Below are positions 17,242 through 26,212 of a stretch of DNA of 64,000 nt, in pieces. The position numbers were made by a program, and so were the translations under genes. This stretch comes from Verrucomicrobiota bacterium (lineage in GTDB: Bacteria; Verrucomicrobiota; Verrucomicrobiia; Opitutales; Intestinicryptomonadaceae). Each line of letters begins with the position of its first letter. Positions within the stretch are counted from its first letter, which is position 1. The DNA lies in assembly GCA_003343565.1 (NCBI GenBank), contig QALA01000051.1, positions 22,960-86,959 of the forward strand, read 5' to 3'. Below the pieces are notes generated by a model, which saw nothing but the letters and a program-made list of their open reading frames with translations, had not been told where the DNA came from and searched no databases.

Positions 17242-18372
17242 ATGGCGGGTGGGATAGCCCAAAAAAGGAACTTTTTTGGCTCGTGGATATTTATTGTCCT
17301 GCCGATAGTATTCCTCAGCTCGCTCGGAATTTTGATATTGATAAGCGCGGGCGCGGGGCGTCCGGATCCGTACGCGTTTGCCCGAAAGCAGGCGGTATGG
17401 CTGGCGCTGGCTTACTGCGCGGGAATATTCACGGCGTTTGTCGACATAGGGTTGCTGAAGAAAATATCCGTGCCGCTGGCGGCAATATCGATACTGCTGC
17501 TGATTCTCACGCTTGTGCCGCAAATCGGCAAGTCGGTCAACGGCGCGCGCCGCTGGCTTGAGATAGGGCCTGCCGTAATCCAGCCGAGCGACTTGGCAAA
17601 GTTTGCCATAGTCTTGTTTCTCTCCTCCTATCTGCACTCCAAACAGCGCCGCATAGATTCGCTGCTGTACGGATTTTTGATTCCCTTCGGCGTTCTCGGA
17701 ACATTCTGCGCGCTGATAATACTGGAGCCCGATTTCGGAACGACGTTCCTATGCGGAATCGTCGGGGCGTCGCTGATATTTTTGTCCGGCGCGAAGCTCC
17801 GCTACATCGCGCCTGCGGGAGCGCTCGCGGCGGCGGGTTTCTGCGTGCTGATATACCTAAATCCCGTTCGCTTCCAGCGAATAATTAGCTTTCTCGATTT
17901 CGAGGCCAACAAGAGCGGCGGCGCGTACCAGCTCTATCAGGCGCTTCTTGCATTTGGGACGGGAGGCGTGACGGGAGTCGGCATAGGCCAGGGCCGCCAG
18001 CAGCTGTTCTTTCTGCCTGAAGCGCACACGGACTTCATCTTTGCGATTGTGGGCGAGGAGCTCGGCCTCATATTCACGTCGATTGTCTGCCTGATGTTTT
18101 TCATACTGTTCATATCCGCGATAATAAGCCTGCATAGGGCTCCAAACCTATATGAATTCAATTTGGCCGCGGGGGCGATGCTGATGATAATAATACAGGC
18201 GCTGTTCAACATGTGCGTGGTCACGGGGCTCGCGCCGACGAAGGGCATATCGCTTCCGTTTTTGAGCTACGGCGGTTCAAACCTCGTGACGATGTTCGCA
18301 TTCAGCGGCCTATTGCTAAACTGCGTGCGTTCCTGGAACAAGCCGACCCTGATAAAGAGCAGCGAGCTATGA
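17242..18372 (+). CDS. ftsW: Septal peptidoglycan glycosyltransferase of the SEDS family
   Basis: A 376-residue membrane protein with about ten membrane segments, of the FtsW/RodA/SpoVE family that polymerises lipid II. Conserved stretches are VNGARRWLEIGPAVIQPSD, ILEPDFGTTFLCG, AYQLYQALLAFGTGG, LPEAHTDFIFAIVGEELG and KGISLPFLSYGGSNLV. The location next to murG and in a cluster with ftsI favours FtsW over RodA. It starts 16 bp after the LysM gene and overlaps murG by 4 bp (ATGA). Confidence 0.92.
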   Translation: MAGGIAQKRNFFGSWIFIVLPIVFLSSLGILILISAGAGRPDPYAFARKQAVWLALAYCAGIFTAFVDIGLLKKISVPLAAISILLLILTLVPQIGKSVNGARRWLEIGPAVIQPSDLAKFAIVLFLSSYLHSKQRRIDSLLYGFLIPFGVLGTFCALIILEPDFGTTFLCGIVGASLIFLSGAKLRYIAPAGALAAAGFCVLIYLNPVRFQRIISFLDFEANKSGGAYQLYQALLAFGTGGVTGVGIGQGRQQLFFLPEAHTDFIFAIVGEELGLIFTSIVCLMFFILFISAIISLHRAPNLYEFNLAAGAMLMIIIQALFNMCVVTGLAPTKGISLPFLSYGGSNLVTMFAFSGLLLNCVRSWNKPTLIKSSEL

Positions 18373-19469
18373 GCAGATTTATAATATTGTGCGGAGGAAC
18401 CGGCGGACACCTCGCCCCCGGCATCGCGGTCGGACAGGCCCTGATAAAGGAGGGGCATTCGGCCAGTTTCGTGATAAGCAACAAGCAGGTGGACTCCCGC
18501 CTGATGTCGAAGTATTCCGACCTGCATGTCATAAAGTCGCCCGGCATTGCCTTTCCGAAAAATCCGCTGCGCATATTGAAATTTTTTGCGGAACTCTTCA
18601 AGGCGGTCAGGCTGGGATTGAAAACCATGTCCGCCGAAAAGTACGACGTTCTCATAAGTTTCGGCGGCTTCAATTCGCTGGGCTTTTCGATAGCCGCGTG
18701 GCTGTCGAAAGTTCCGATAGTCGTTCACGAGGCCAACAGGAAGGCGGGAAAGGCGACGCGGCTGCTCGGCCTTGTGGCGGAGCGCATATACGTTCCGTAC
18801 GGGGTGAAGATACGCAACAGGGACATATCGAAGATAAAGTGTTCCGGCTATCCGATACGCGACGAAATACGCAGGCAGCCTCCGGAGCCGGCGCGCGAAA
18901 AGTTCGGCTTTGACAGGGACGCAAAACTGCTGCTCGTTCTGGGCGGAAGCCAGGGAGCGGCCGCCCTCAACAACTGGGCGACCGAAAATTTCGGAGAGCT
19001 TGCAAAAAACAAAATCGACGTTCTGTGCGTGTGCGGCCAGGGAAAGTCCAAGGGCGAAGACATCGCGGCCGAAGACGCCGACGGCGCGAAACACCGCCTA
19101 AAATACATGGAGTTTTGCGACGACATGGGGACCGCCATGAGCGCAGCCGACGTAGTGGTCGCGCGGGCCGGGGCCGGCTCGATAGCGGAGTTCGCCCGCT
19201 GCGCCGTGCCGTCGATAATAGTGCCCTACCCCTACGCGGCGGACAACCACCAGCTTGAAAACGCCAAATGTTTCGAGAAGCAGGGCGCGTGCGTCGTTGT
19301 CTTGCAGGAAAACCTCGGCAAGATGCTGAAAGAGGTTCTCGAACTGTTCCGAAACGAAAAGCTGAAGGCGGCCATACGAAAGAATCTCAACCGCGTGGAC
19401 GACCTCAACGACATGTCGAAAATAGTGCGCGACCTCGCCGAAATAGCCGCCCGACGGAGAAGAGAATAA
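18369..19469 (+). CDS. murG: UDP-GlcNAc:lipid I N-acetylglucosaminyltransferase
   Basis: A 366-residue GT28 glycosyltransferase that converts lipid I to lipid II on the inner face of the membrane. Signatures are the N-terminal loop ILCGGTGGHLAPGIAVGQAL, the second G loop LLVLGGSQGAAALN, and the donor-binding segment VVVARAGAGSIAEFA followed by PSIIVPYPYAADNHQLENA. The ATG at 18369 overlaps the ftsW stop as ATGA; the open frame to 18213 lies inside ftsW and is not used. The stop overlaps the murC start by one base (TAATG). Confidence 0.95.
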   Translation: MSRFIILCGGTGGHLAPGIAVGQALIKEGHSASFVISNKQVDSRLMSKYSDLHVIKSPGIAFPKNPLRILKFFAELFKAVRLGLKTMSAEKYDVLISFGGFNSLGFSIAAWLSKVPIVVHEANRKAGKATRLLGLVAERIYVPYGVKIRNRDISKIKCSGYPIRDEIRRQPPEPAREKFGFDRDAKLLLVLGGSQGAAALNNWATENFGELAKNKIDVLCVCGQGKSKGEDIAAEDADGAKHRLKYMEFCDDMGTAMSAADVVVARAGAGSIAEFARCAVPSIIVPYPYAADNHQLENAKCFEKQGACVVVLQENLGKMLKEVLELFRNEKLKAAIRKNLNRVDDLNDMSKIVRDLAEIAARRRRE

Positions 19470-20725
19470 TGTCCGAAAAAATTTACATGGGCGGGGTGTG
19501 CGGAATGGGCATGGCTCCGCTTGCCGCGTTCATGAAGCTCGACGGCATGGACGTTTCGGGCTTTGACGACGCCCCCAACCCCGACGCGCAAAAAATGCTC
19601 GAAGAGCGCGGCGTCGCCGTTCGGCGCGCGCCCGCCGGAGAGCGTTTCGACAGAATCGTAATAAGCTCCGCCCTGCGCACGCGCGCCGGAGAACTGGCGG
19701 CGGAATTTCCCGGCGCGAAGGTGGAGCTGCGCGGTCAGGCGTGGGCGAAGATATGCGCCGCCCGCAGGCTCGTCGCAGTCGTCGGCAGCCACGGCAAGAG
19801 CACCGTCAGCGCGATGGCCGCCCAGGCGGCGGCATTGAGCGGGGAAAATTTCGGCTGGCTGATCGGAGCCTTCCCGCGCGGCTTCCCGATGCTCGGCCAT
19901 TGCAAAACGGGCGATGTCCTGATTTCGGAAATCGACGAAAGCGACGCGACAATAGAGCTGTTTTCGCCAGAAGTCTGCGTCGCCCTAAATTCGGATTTGG
20001 ACCACGTCGACACATACGCCGACAAGTCGGAAATGCTAAAAATGTTCGAACGGCTCTTTTCGCGCACAGGCAGGGCGGTCGTGTATCCGGAATCCGACGC
20101 GGAGCTTGGGAGGCTGGCGGCGGCTTCCGGGCTGGACGCATATCCGGTAAAGCTCTCGGACGACTTCACAAAAACCAACTTGAACTTCGCGCGCGCCGCC
20201 TGCGAGGCCGCCTTCGGAAAGACTTTCGGCGACGAGGCCTTCGGCGCATTCAAGGGGCTTGCCAGAAGGCAGGAGGTTTTGGCGGACCTGCCCGGATTCT
20301 TCGCCATCAGCGACTACGCCCACCACCCGCGCGAACTCGATTCCTTCCTCAAATGGATTCAAAAGAGACGCCCCGGAAAACTGACCATGATATTCCAGCC
20401 GCACAGATACACGCGCACAAAGCGTTTCGCCGCGGAGTTTGCGGAAATACTCGACGCCTGCGCGCGCCGCGGCAACGACGTGCTCCTGCTTCCCGTCTAT
20501 CCGGCGAGCGAGCCTTTCGACCCGGAGGGGGAAAGCCGCAAAATATCGGAGAAGTCCGCCAACATAAAGCTTGCCCGCGCGAAAGACGCCTGCGATGCTA
20601 TTCTCCGCGCGGCCGAAAGCCGCAACGGAGCCTCGTTCGCGATAGTCGGGGCGGGAGATTTCCACTTTGAGGCCAAAAGCCTGATAGAATCCATAAAATT
20701 TCAACGCAAGGATACGACAACATGA
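19469..20725 (+). CDS. murC: UDP-N-acetylmuramate:L-alanine ligase
   Basis: A 418-residue Mur ligase that adds L-alanine to UDP-MurNAc. The nucleotide-binding start GGVCGMGMAPLAAFM replaces the common GIGGIGM(S)G pattern. The ATP loop is G106-S-H-G-K-S, typical of MurC/Mpl. SEIDESDATIELFSPEVCV, LNSDLDHVDTY and the C-terminal ISDYAHHPRELDSFL are MurC landmarks. It is shorter than most MurC (about 450-490). An Mpl-type recycling ligase is the alternative, but position between murG and ddl favours MurC. It overlaps ddl by 4 bp. No murB is present next to it, unlike some other dcw clusters. Confidence 0.88.
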   Translation: MSEKIYMGGVCGMGMAPLAAFMKLDGMDVSGFDDAPNPDAQKMLEERGVAVRRAPAGERFDRIVISSALRTRAGELAAEFPGAKVELRGQAWAKICAARRLVAVVGSHGKSTVSAMAAQAAALSGENFGWLIGAFPRGFPMLGHCKTGDVLISEIDESDATIELFSPEVCVALNSDLDHVDTYADKSEMLKMFERLFSRTGRAVVYPESDAELGRLAAASGLDAYPVKLSDDFTKTNLNFARAACEAAFGKTFGDEAFGAFKGLARRQEVLADLPGFFAISDYAHHPRELDSFLKWIQKRRPGKLTMIFQPHRYTRTKRFAAEFAEILDACARRGNDVLLLPVYPASEPFDPEGESRKISEKSANIKLARAKDACDAILRAAESRNGASFAIVGAGDFHFEAKSLIESIKFQRKDTTT

Positions 20726-21663
20726 AACCGAAAATTGCGGTGTTTTGCGGAGGCGTATCGCCGGAGCGCGAAATATCGCTAATAAGCGGAAAGAACGTCG
20801 CCGAAGCGCTGTCCGAAAACTTTGAAACCCGCCTTATCAGGCTGGACGAAAACGCGCTTCCGGGCGGGCTCGATCCGCGCGAAACAATCGTGTTTCCGGC
20901 CATGCACGGAGAATACGGAGAGGACGGCACGCTCCAGAAAGAGCTGGAGGCCGCGGGATTCGCATACGCCGGCTGCGGGCCGCTGTCCAGCCGAATCTGC
21001 ATGGTAAAGCCCGCCTCGAAAGCCCTGATGGAATCCGCAGGAGTCCCCGTTGCGCGCTCCGTCAATTTCAGGTTTCCCGACATGCCGTCGGCCGGCGCGC
21101 TCCAAAGCGTCCTGGGCGGAGGCGAAATAATACTCAAGCCCGCCGACAAGGGAAGCAGCGTCGGGCTGTATGCGGCGCGCGGCAAGGACGAGCTGGCGCA
21201 GGCGCTTTCCGAAATCTCCGAAGGTTCATGGCTGGCGGAGGAAATGCTGCGCGGCCGGGAGTTGTCGGTTGGCGTGATATTCGGAAAGGCGGCCGGAATA
21301 GTGGAGATAATTCCCGACGGCGGAGTCTACGACTTCAAGAGAAAATACACGCCTGGCTCCACGCGCTACGAATTTCCCGCAAAAATTTCCGGCGCAGCTT
21401 CGGCCGCGGTCGCCAGAGCGGCGGAACGCGCGTTTGAAGCGTGCGGTTGCAGGGACTTCGCAAGGGTCGATTTCATACTTTCCGACGAAAGCGGGCCGAC
21501 ATTCGCCGCGCTGGAAATAAACACCCTTCCGGGAATGACGCCCACGAGCCTGCTGCCAAAGAGCGCGGCATGCGCCGGGTACGATTTCGCAAGCCTCTGC
21601 GCAAAACTCGCCGAAGGCGCCATGGCGCGCCATGCGGAAATGTACGTGGAGACAAACGGATAA
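20722..21663 (+). CDS. ddl: D-alanine:D-alanine ligase
   Basis: A 313-residue ATP-grasp enzyme that makes the D-Ala-D-Ala dipeptide used by MurF. Signatures are the N-terminal CGGVSPEREISLISGKNV, the PAMHGEYGEDGTLQ segment, the ATP-binding KPADKGSSVGLY, and the metal-binding C-terminal EINTLPGMTPTSLLPKSA. Length is normal. Its start overlaps murC (ATGA), and ftsQ follows after 5 bp, so expression is coupled with the rest of the cluster. Confidence 0.95.
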   Translation: MKPKIAVFCGGVSPEREISLISGKNVAEALSENFETRLIRLDENALPGGLDPRETIVFPAMHGEYGEDGTLQKELEAAGFAYAGCGPLSSRICMVKPASKALMESAGVPVARSVNFRFPDMPSAGALQSVLGGGEIILKPADKGSSVGLYAARGKDELAQALSEISEGSWLAEEMLRGRELSVGVIFGKAAGIVEIIPDGGVYDFKRKYTPGSTRYEFPAKISGAASAAVARAAERAFEACGCRDFARVDFILSDESGPTFAALEINTLPGMTPTSLLPKSAACAGYDFASLCAKLAEGAMARHAEMYVETNG

Positions 21664-21668
21664 AGGCC

Positions 21669-22556
21669 ATGCCGAAAAGTTCCGACAGCAAGAGCGCAAG
21701 CTCATGGAAAAAGCTCAAAAAGTCCAAGCCCAAATCGCGGAGGGCGTCGAGCTCGTGGCGCGCGCGCATGCGCCGGATTCTCAAGTTTTCGCGCTGGGCG
21801 GCGCTCGCCGCCGTTTTGATCGGACTGGCCTACGGGGCAAACTACGCGTGGAAAAACCTGTGCATAGACGACGTATTCGCCCCGAAGAGAAAGCCGCTTA
21901 AGTCCGTCGAATTCAAGTCCGACGGCGCCATCACCGCGGGCTGGCTGGCCGGCATATTGAAAATTCCCAAAGGCTCCACCATATCCGACGTAAACATATT
22001 TCACATAAAAAAGATTCTCGAAGAGGTTTCGCAAATCAAGAGCGTAAGCGTGGAGCGCGCGTATCCTGACATTCTGCGAATAGAAATCGAAGAGCTAAAG
22101 CCCATGGCCAAGCTACTCGTCGACGTGGATTCGCGCCGGACCCTCTTTCTGGTCTCGCCCGGCGGCGACGTATTTCGCCCCGTCTGCTACGCGCCGGAAA
22201 CGCTCGACGGCCTCATACTCGTCGAGGGAGCGAAATTCGAAAGCGGCGAAAAGATGGCGTGCGCCGAAAAATTGAGGGAATTTTTGGAAGCCGCGCGCGA
22301 ACGCTTCCCCGACGAATTTCCAAAGTGGGCGTCGGTCGACATATCGCAGCTCGAAAGCATAACCCTTCCGTTGATAAGCGTGACTACGCGGGGAGGAACG
22401 AAAATCGTGTTCGACGCGGCCGAGCCGAAAAAACAGTTCGACAAGTTGGATTATATCTTGCGTTATTCCAAACAGAAATCTTTAAATGACTTTGAAAGAA
22501 TCGACCTCTCTCTAAAAGACAGAGCCGACGCAAAACTGAGAACAGCCCCGCGATGA
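21669..22556 (+). CDS. ftsQ: Cell division protein FtsQ
   Basis: A 295-residue bitopic membrane protein. The basic cytoplasmic N-terminus (about residues 1-38, Lys/Ser/Arg-rich) precedes one membrane segment (about residues 42-60, WAALAAVLIGLAYGANYAW). A POTRA-like domain starts near LKSVEFKSDGAITAGW and continues through VERAYPDILRIEIEELKP, matching the FtsQ pattern of R-x-(Y/W)-P-x-x-L-x-I. FtsQ links FtsA/FtsZ to FtsL/FtsB and FtsWI. The ATG at 21669 lies just after ddl; the longer open frame to 21441 overlaps ddl and is rejected. It overlaps ftsA by 4 bp. Confidence 0.88.
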   Translation: MPKSSDSKSASSWKKLKKSKPKSRRASSSWRARMRRILKFSRWAALAAVLIGLAYGANYAWKNLCIDDVFAPKRKPLKSVEFKSDGAITAGWLAGILKIPKGSTISDVNIFHIKKILEEVSQIKSVSVERAYPDILRIEIEELKPMAKLLVDVDSRRTLFLVSPGGDVFRPVCYAPETLDGLILVEGAKFESGEKMACAEKLREFLEAARERFPDEFPKWASVDISQLESITLPLISVTTRGGTKIVFDAAEPKKQFDKLDYILRYSKQKSLNDFERIDLSLKDRADAKLRTAPR

Positions 22557-23752
22557 ACGACAGCAAGACAGTGGTCGCCCTCGACATAGGCACCGGAAAA
22601 ATGCAGGTGTTTGCCGGGGAAATAGTGGACAACAGGCTGCTTCGCATAGTCGGCATGGGCCAGGCCCCGTCCGAGGGCGTGAAAAAGGGGGACATCATCG
22701 ACCTCCGCAAGGCGGCCTCCAGCGCGCAGACCGCGATAGTCGGAGCGGAGCGGACGATAGGCGCGCGCATAGACTGCGTGTGCCTCGGAATAAGCGGCAC
22801 CCACATAAAGGGATTCAGAACGCTGGGCTCGGCAAACATATCCAACGCCGACGGAACCGTGAGCAAAAAAGACGTGGAGCGCGCAAGAACGGACGCAAAG
22901 AGCAAGTCGCTCGTCGAGGGGAAAAGCTACATCAACCAGATATGCTGCGGATATTATTTGGACGGAAAGTTCTCGTCCGCTCCAGTCGGAGAGCGCGCGA
23001 ACAAAATCGACGCGGAATTTTGGATGCTCTACGGCGACAACGAAAAAATAGAGCAGGCCCTGGCCATAGTGCAAAGCATGGGGCTTGAGGTCGAATACCT
23101 GCTGTTTTCCGGCATCGCGTCGGCGCGGGTGGCGACGTCGGCCGAGGAAAAGCGCGCGGGCGTGCTATGCATAGACATAGGCTGCGGAACGTCCGACTAC
23201 GCCTTTTACAAGCACGGCCGCATAATGCAGGCCGGAACGGTGCCCGTCGGCGGCGACCACATTACAAACGACCTTTCGTTCGGCCTGCGCCTGAGCAGGA
23301 AAAATTCGGACAGAATAAAAATGCACTTCGCCAAGGCCGTCATAAACGAGGAGGAGGCCCAAAGCTCCATATGGGCGGAAGGCGACAGGCAGATTGGCGA
23401 CAGAAAAATACCAATAGCCGCCATAAGCGACGTGACAAGGGCCAGACTGGAGGAGCTCTTCTTGATAATCCGCTCGGAGCTCAACTCCTACATCGACGGC
23501 GGGGCGATAAAAAACGTGGTTCTCACCGGAGGGACGTCGCGCCTGCCCCGGATCTGCGAGCTTGCGCAACGGGTGTTTGAGCTTCCCTGCGCGAAGGCAA
23601 AATTCGGAAATTCGGTTAAGGAGTCGCTGCGCCACCCGGAGTACTCCAGCGCGCTGGGCCTGCTCGACCACGCGCTCTCGGAAACCGTAAAGGAGAGCGC
23701 CCGGAAGAAATCCGGAGTGGGAAATCTGTTGAAAAAAATGTTCGGAATCTGA
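22553..23752 (+). CDS. ftsA: Cell division protein FtsA
   Basis: A 399-residue actin-like ATPase that tethers FtsZ filaments to the membrane. Actin-fold motifs are VVALDIGTGKMQVFAG (phosphate 1), LCIDIGCGTSDYAFY (phosphate 2) and VVLTGGTSRLPRICELA (adenosine). The 1C subdomain specific to FtsA lies between the first two. The C-terminus, KKSGVGNLLKKMFGI, is the expected amphipathic membrane-targeting helix. It overlaps ftsQ (ATGA) and precedes ftsZ by 17 bp. The intact FtsA and its helix indicate a functional ring anchor despite the divergent FtsZ. Confidence 0.95.
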   Translation: MNDSKTVVALDIGTGKMQVFAGEIVDNRLLRIVGMGQAPSEGVKKGDIIDLRKAASSAQTAIVGAERTIGARIDCVCLGISGTHIKGFRTLGSANISNADGTVSKKDVERARTDAKSKSLVEGKSYINQICCGYYLDGKFSSAPVGERANKIDAEFWMLYGDNEKIEQALAIVQSMGLEVEYLLFSGIASARVATSAEEKRAGVLCIDIGCGTSDYAFYKHGRIMQAGTVPVGGDHITNDLSFGLRLSRKNSDRIKMHFAKAVINEEEAQSSIWAEGDRQIGDRKIPIAAISDVTRARLEELFLIIRSELNSYIDGGAIKNVVLTGGTSRLPRICELAQRVFELPCAKAKFGNSVKESLRHPEYSSALGLLDHALSETVKESARKKSGVGNLLKKMFGI

Positions 23753-23769
23753 AACTGCGGCGCGCAAGA

Positions 23770-25104
23770 ATGGACTCGAAAAGCGACATGTCGGCAGGCT
23801 TGCCAAAGATAAAATTTCTCGGCGTCGGGGGAGCGGGGGCCAACATTGCCGACGCGCTCGCCACACTGAATCTTCCCAACGTTGAAATTGCCGTCGCCGA
23901 CACGGACGCCGAAAGGCTTAAAAACAGCCCCAATGTCGTCAAGATACGGCTGGGCGACGGCGAACAGACAAAATTCGGAACCGGAGGCGACACTGTTCTC
24001 GGCAAAGAGGCCGCGCTCGCGTCGGCGGCGAAACTCGAAAACTTCGCGGCCGGCTCCGACGTATTCATCACCGCGGGCGCCGTCGGGGGAGGAACGGCGT
24101 CTATGGCGCTTTCGCTTATGGCAAAAATCTCCTCGTCGCTCGAAATTCCGCTGACGATATGCTTTTGCGTCCAGCCGCTTTCAATAGAGGGCGAAGAGAG
24201 GCGCACGCTCGCGGCCACGGCGTCGAGATACATAGGCAGGAGAGTCCACGCGATGGTCGAGCTTCCAAACGACGCGATTCTGGCGCGCTGCGAACTCTCC
24301 GTCGAAGAGGCGTTTTCCCGCGCAAACGGATACGCAGTGCAGGCGGCGGCCTCCGTCGCGCGAATGCTGTCGAAATCGGGAATAGTCAACATAGACTTTC
24401 CGTCGCTTTCGCGCGCATTCTCCGAACGCGGGCGCGAAACGCTCTTTGCCTCGGCCGTCGGGCGCGGCGAGGATTGCGCGGACGGCGCATTGGAGGCTCT
24501 GCGCGCCTCCCCGTTTCTCAAGCGCCAGGAGATGAAGGCGGACTCCCTGTTCATAAGCGTCCGCTGCCCGCGCGGATTTGAGATGAACAAAATGCAGCGG
24601 ATTTTGGAAGGCGCGGCGGGCGAGTTCTCCAACGGGAAGCGCGCGGTGTTCGGGGCTGTCATCGAGCCGGAATTTTCCGGCGAAGTGGAAATAACGCTAA
24701 TGGGGCAAATGCCTCCAAAGGCGCGCGAGCGCGCCGCCGAAGACCCCTTTGCCGAAGAATCACGCGGCGGACAGTCCGGGCAGTCCGGACAGACTGGAGA
24801 AAAATCCGTTGTCGCATTTTCAAACTCCGCCGCTGAACGCCCGGTTCGCGTCCGCGCCGCCGAAGAATCAAACCGCGAAGCGCCTTCTGTGAGGCCGCGC
24901 GCGGCGGAAAGCCGCTCCGCATTTTCGCAATCCGCCGCAAAGCCTCCGGAGTCTCAGAATGACGACGCGAAACAGCGCGAATTTAAATTCGTCGAAAAGA
25001 GCCAGCAGCGCGGCTTCTTTGAGGACACCCCGCCCAACATGCGCAACGGCGAAGATTTGGACGTGCCCACTTTCATGAGGCGGTGCATGAAAATAAATCT
25101 GTGA
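23770..25104 (+). CDS. ftsZ: Divergent cell division GTPase FtsZ
   Basis: A 444-residue tubulin-like protein closing the dcw cluster. The T1 loop GVGGAGAN, the T6 PND (residues 166-168) and the conserved C-terminal peptide DLDVPTFMRR, which binds FtsA in other bacteria, are present. Two core motifs deviate. The tubulin signature GGGTGTG reads GGGTASM (residues 106-112). The T7 catalytic loop NxDxxD reads N207-I-D209-F-P-S212, so the second aspartate is serine. The linker (about residues 318-425) is long and disordered, with a GQSGQSGQTG run. The reading frame is intact and the position is that of ftsZ, so this is a real but unusual FtsZ. Confidence 0.92.
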   Translation: MDSKSDMSAGLPKIKFLGVGGAGANIADALATLNLPNVEIAVADTDAERLKNSPNVVKIRLGDGEQTKFGTGGDTVLGKEAALASAAKLENFAAGSDVFITAGAVGGGTASMALSLMAKISSSLEIPLTICFCVQPLSIEGEERRTLAATASRYIGRRVHAMVELPNDAILARCELSVEEAFSRANGYAVQAAASVARMLSKSGIVNIDFPSLSRAFSERGRETLFASAVGRGEDCADGALEALRASPFLKRQEMKADSLFISVRCPRGFEMNKMQRILEGAAGEFSNGKRAVFGAVIEPEFSGEVEITLMGQMPPKARERAAEDPFAEESRGGQSGQSGQTGEKSVVAFSNSAAERPVRVRAAEESNREAPSVRPRAAESRSAFSQSAAKPPESQNDDAKQREFKFVEKSQQRGFFEDTPPNMRNGEDLDVPTFMRRCMKINL

Positions 25105-25108
25105 CGGC

Positions 25109-26122
25109 CTACGCGCCGCCGGAATCCGAACGCCGCGCGCTTGTGCTCGCGTCTGTATTTTTACCTGCGCCTGTATCTGTGCCTGTACCTCTGTCGGCAT
25201 CTGTATCGGTATCTGTGCCGATATCTGTATCGGTATCTGTGCCGATAGCGTCTGAGACGCCTTCGGCGGAGTCGGTTTGCGTTTGAGTTTCCGAGCCCGC
25301 CGATTCGCCGCCGCACTCCGCCGCGCGCGCGAAATCGCCCGCCCCATTCGGATTTTCTGATTCGGCAAAGTTTTCGACTCCCTCCCCGATTTCCCCGAAG
25401 CCTCCGCCGCCCCCAGGTCGGCCGCCGCTTTCCAGAGTTTCCAAGTGCAGCCTGCGCACCAGCCACGACGCCCAAAGGCCCGAATTTAAGCTGAACAATC
25501 CTATCCCCACCACCATCAAAACAATGGCCGCAACCCTTCCCTGCCACGTGACGGGATAGACGTCGCCATAGCCGACTGTGGTGACGGTTCCAAACGCAAA
25601 CCATATCGCGTCAAATGGAGTTTTAATCAGGGCGTTCGCGGCGGATCGCTCGAAGTGGAGAATGGCCATGCCGCAAATCCATATGCTCAGCAGAAACGCG
25701 ATTGTCGAAAACGCCAAAAGGCTCCCAAAGCCGCTGCGCACAAACGCGTCGGAGAGAAACTTCCCCAGTCCCAAGCGCTTTGCCGACCCGCACATCGAAT
25801 ACAGCCTCCCGAAGCGCAAATAATAAGCGTACGGAATGCTCGATGCCAAATCCGCCCAGCCGGACCTCCAAAACGAAAGCTTTGCCCCTCCCGCAATCCA
25901 TCGCCCAAAGACGTCCGCCAAAAACAGAATGCATGCGAACAGGTCGAATGCGGCAACCAACCGCATTATGTCGGCGTCGGGGGTCGAAAAAACAATCAGG
26001 CACGCCCCGGCGACAACGGCCGCGGAAATTAGAAACATCAGCATGTCCCAAATTCTGCAAAACGCGCGTAACCGCCCGCCTTCCGCGCGGCTGCGGCTCC
26101 CAGAAAAATTTGTGCGACTCAT
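25109..26122 (-). CDS. Six-TM potassium-type ion channel with acidic Thr/Asp tail
   Basis: A 337-residue membrane protein with about five or six membrane segments. Its pore loop AIWFAFGTVTTVGYGDVYP contains the K+ selectivity filter TVGYGD. The arrangement is that of the voltage-gated-like (Kch/ion_trans) family, but no regular Arg-repeat voltage sensor is obvious. The last 90-100 residues are low-complexity, first Gly/Glu-rich, then dominated by Thr-Asp repeats (IGTDTDTD twice). The ATG at 26122, with AGGA about 10 bp upstream, is preferred over a TTG two codons earlier. It converges on ftsZ with only 4 bp between the stops. Confidence 0.85.
   Translation of the reverse strand: MSRTNFSGSRSRAEGGRLRAFCRIWDMLMFLISAAVVAGACLIVFSTPDADIMRLVAAFDLFACILFLADVFGRWIAGGAKLSFWRSGWADLASSIPYAYYLRFGRLYSMCGSAKRLGLGKFLSDAFVRSGFGSLLAFSTIAFLLSIWICGMAILHFERSAANALIKTPFDAIWFAFGTVTTVGYGDVYPVTWQGRVAAIVLMVVGIGLFSLNSGLWASWLVRRLHLETLESGGRPGGGGGFGEIGEGVENFAESENPNGAGDFARAAECGGESAGSETQTQTDSAEGVSDAIGTDTDTDIGTDTDTDADRGTGTDTGAGKNTDASTSARRSDSGGA
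25199..25246. repeat. Two exact 24-bp tandem copies inside the channel gene
   Basis: ATCTGTATCGGTATCTG followed by TGCCGAT occurs at 25199-25222 and again identically at 25223-25246. Both sit inside a wider TGTATC/TGTGCC hexamer-rich stretch (about 25150-25250). On the minus strand this encodes the Thr-Asp repeats of the channel tail. The repeat length is a multiple of three, so copy-number changes would keep the frame. Confidence 0.9.
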
Positions 26123-26161
26123 CGGCAATTCCTATGGCAAACGCGCCGCGTTCCCCACGGC

Positions 26162-26191
26162 AAAAAAAAGCGCGCCACCTTAGTGACGCGC
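26162..26191 (-). terminator. Rho-independent terminator after the rubrerythrin gene
   Basis: Read on the minus strand: stem GCGCGTCAC, loop TAAG, stem GTGGCGCGC (nine pairs including one G-T), then eight T residues (26169-26162). It lies 21 bp after the rubrerythrin stop and should end the Rrf2-rubrerythrin transcript before the ion-channel gene, making that gene a separate unit. Confidence 0.85.
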
Positions 26192-26212
26192 GAAAATCAA
26201 AAAAGTTCGATA

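Noticed and set aside
25161..25604. A 147-codon minus-strand frame in the channel gene
   Set aside because: It is a shadow of the low-complexity repeat and is Arg/Tyr-rich with no motif.
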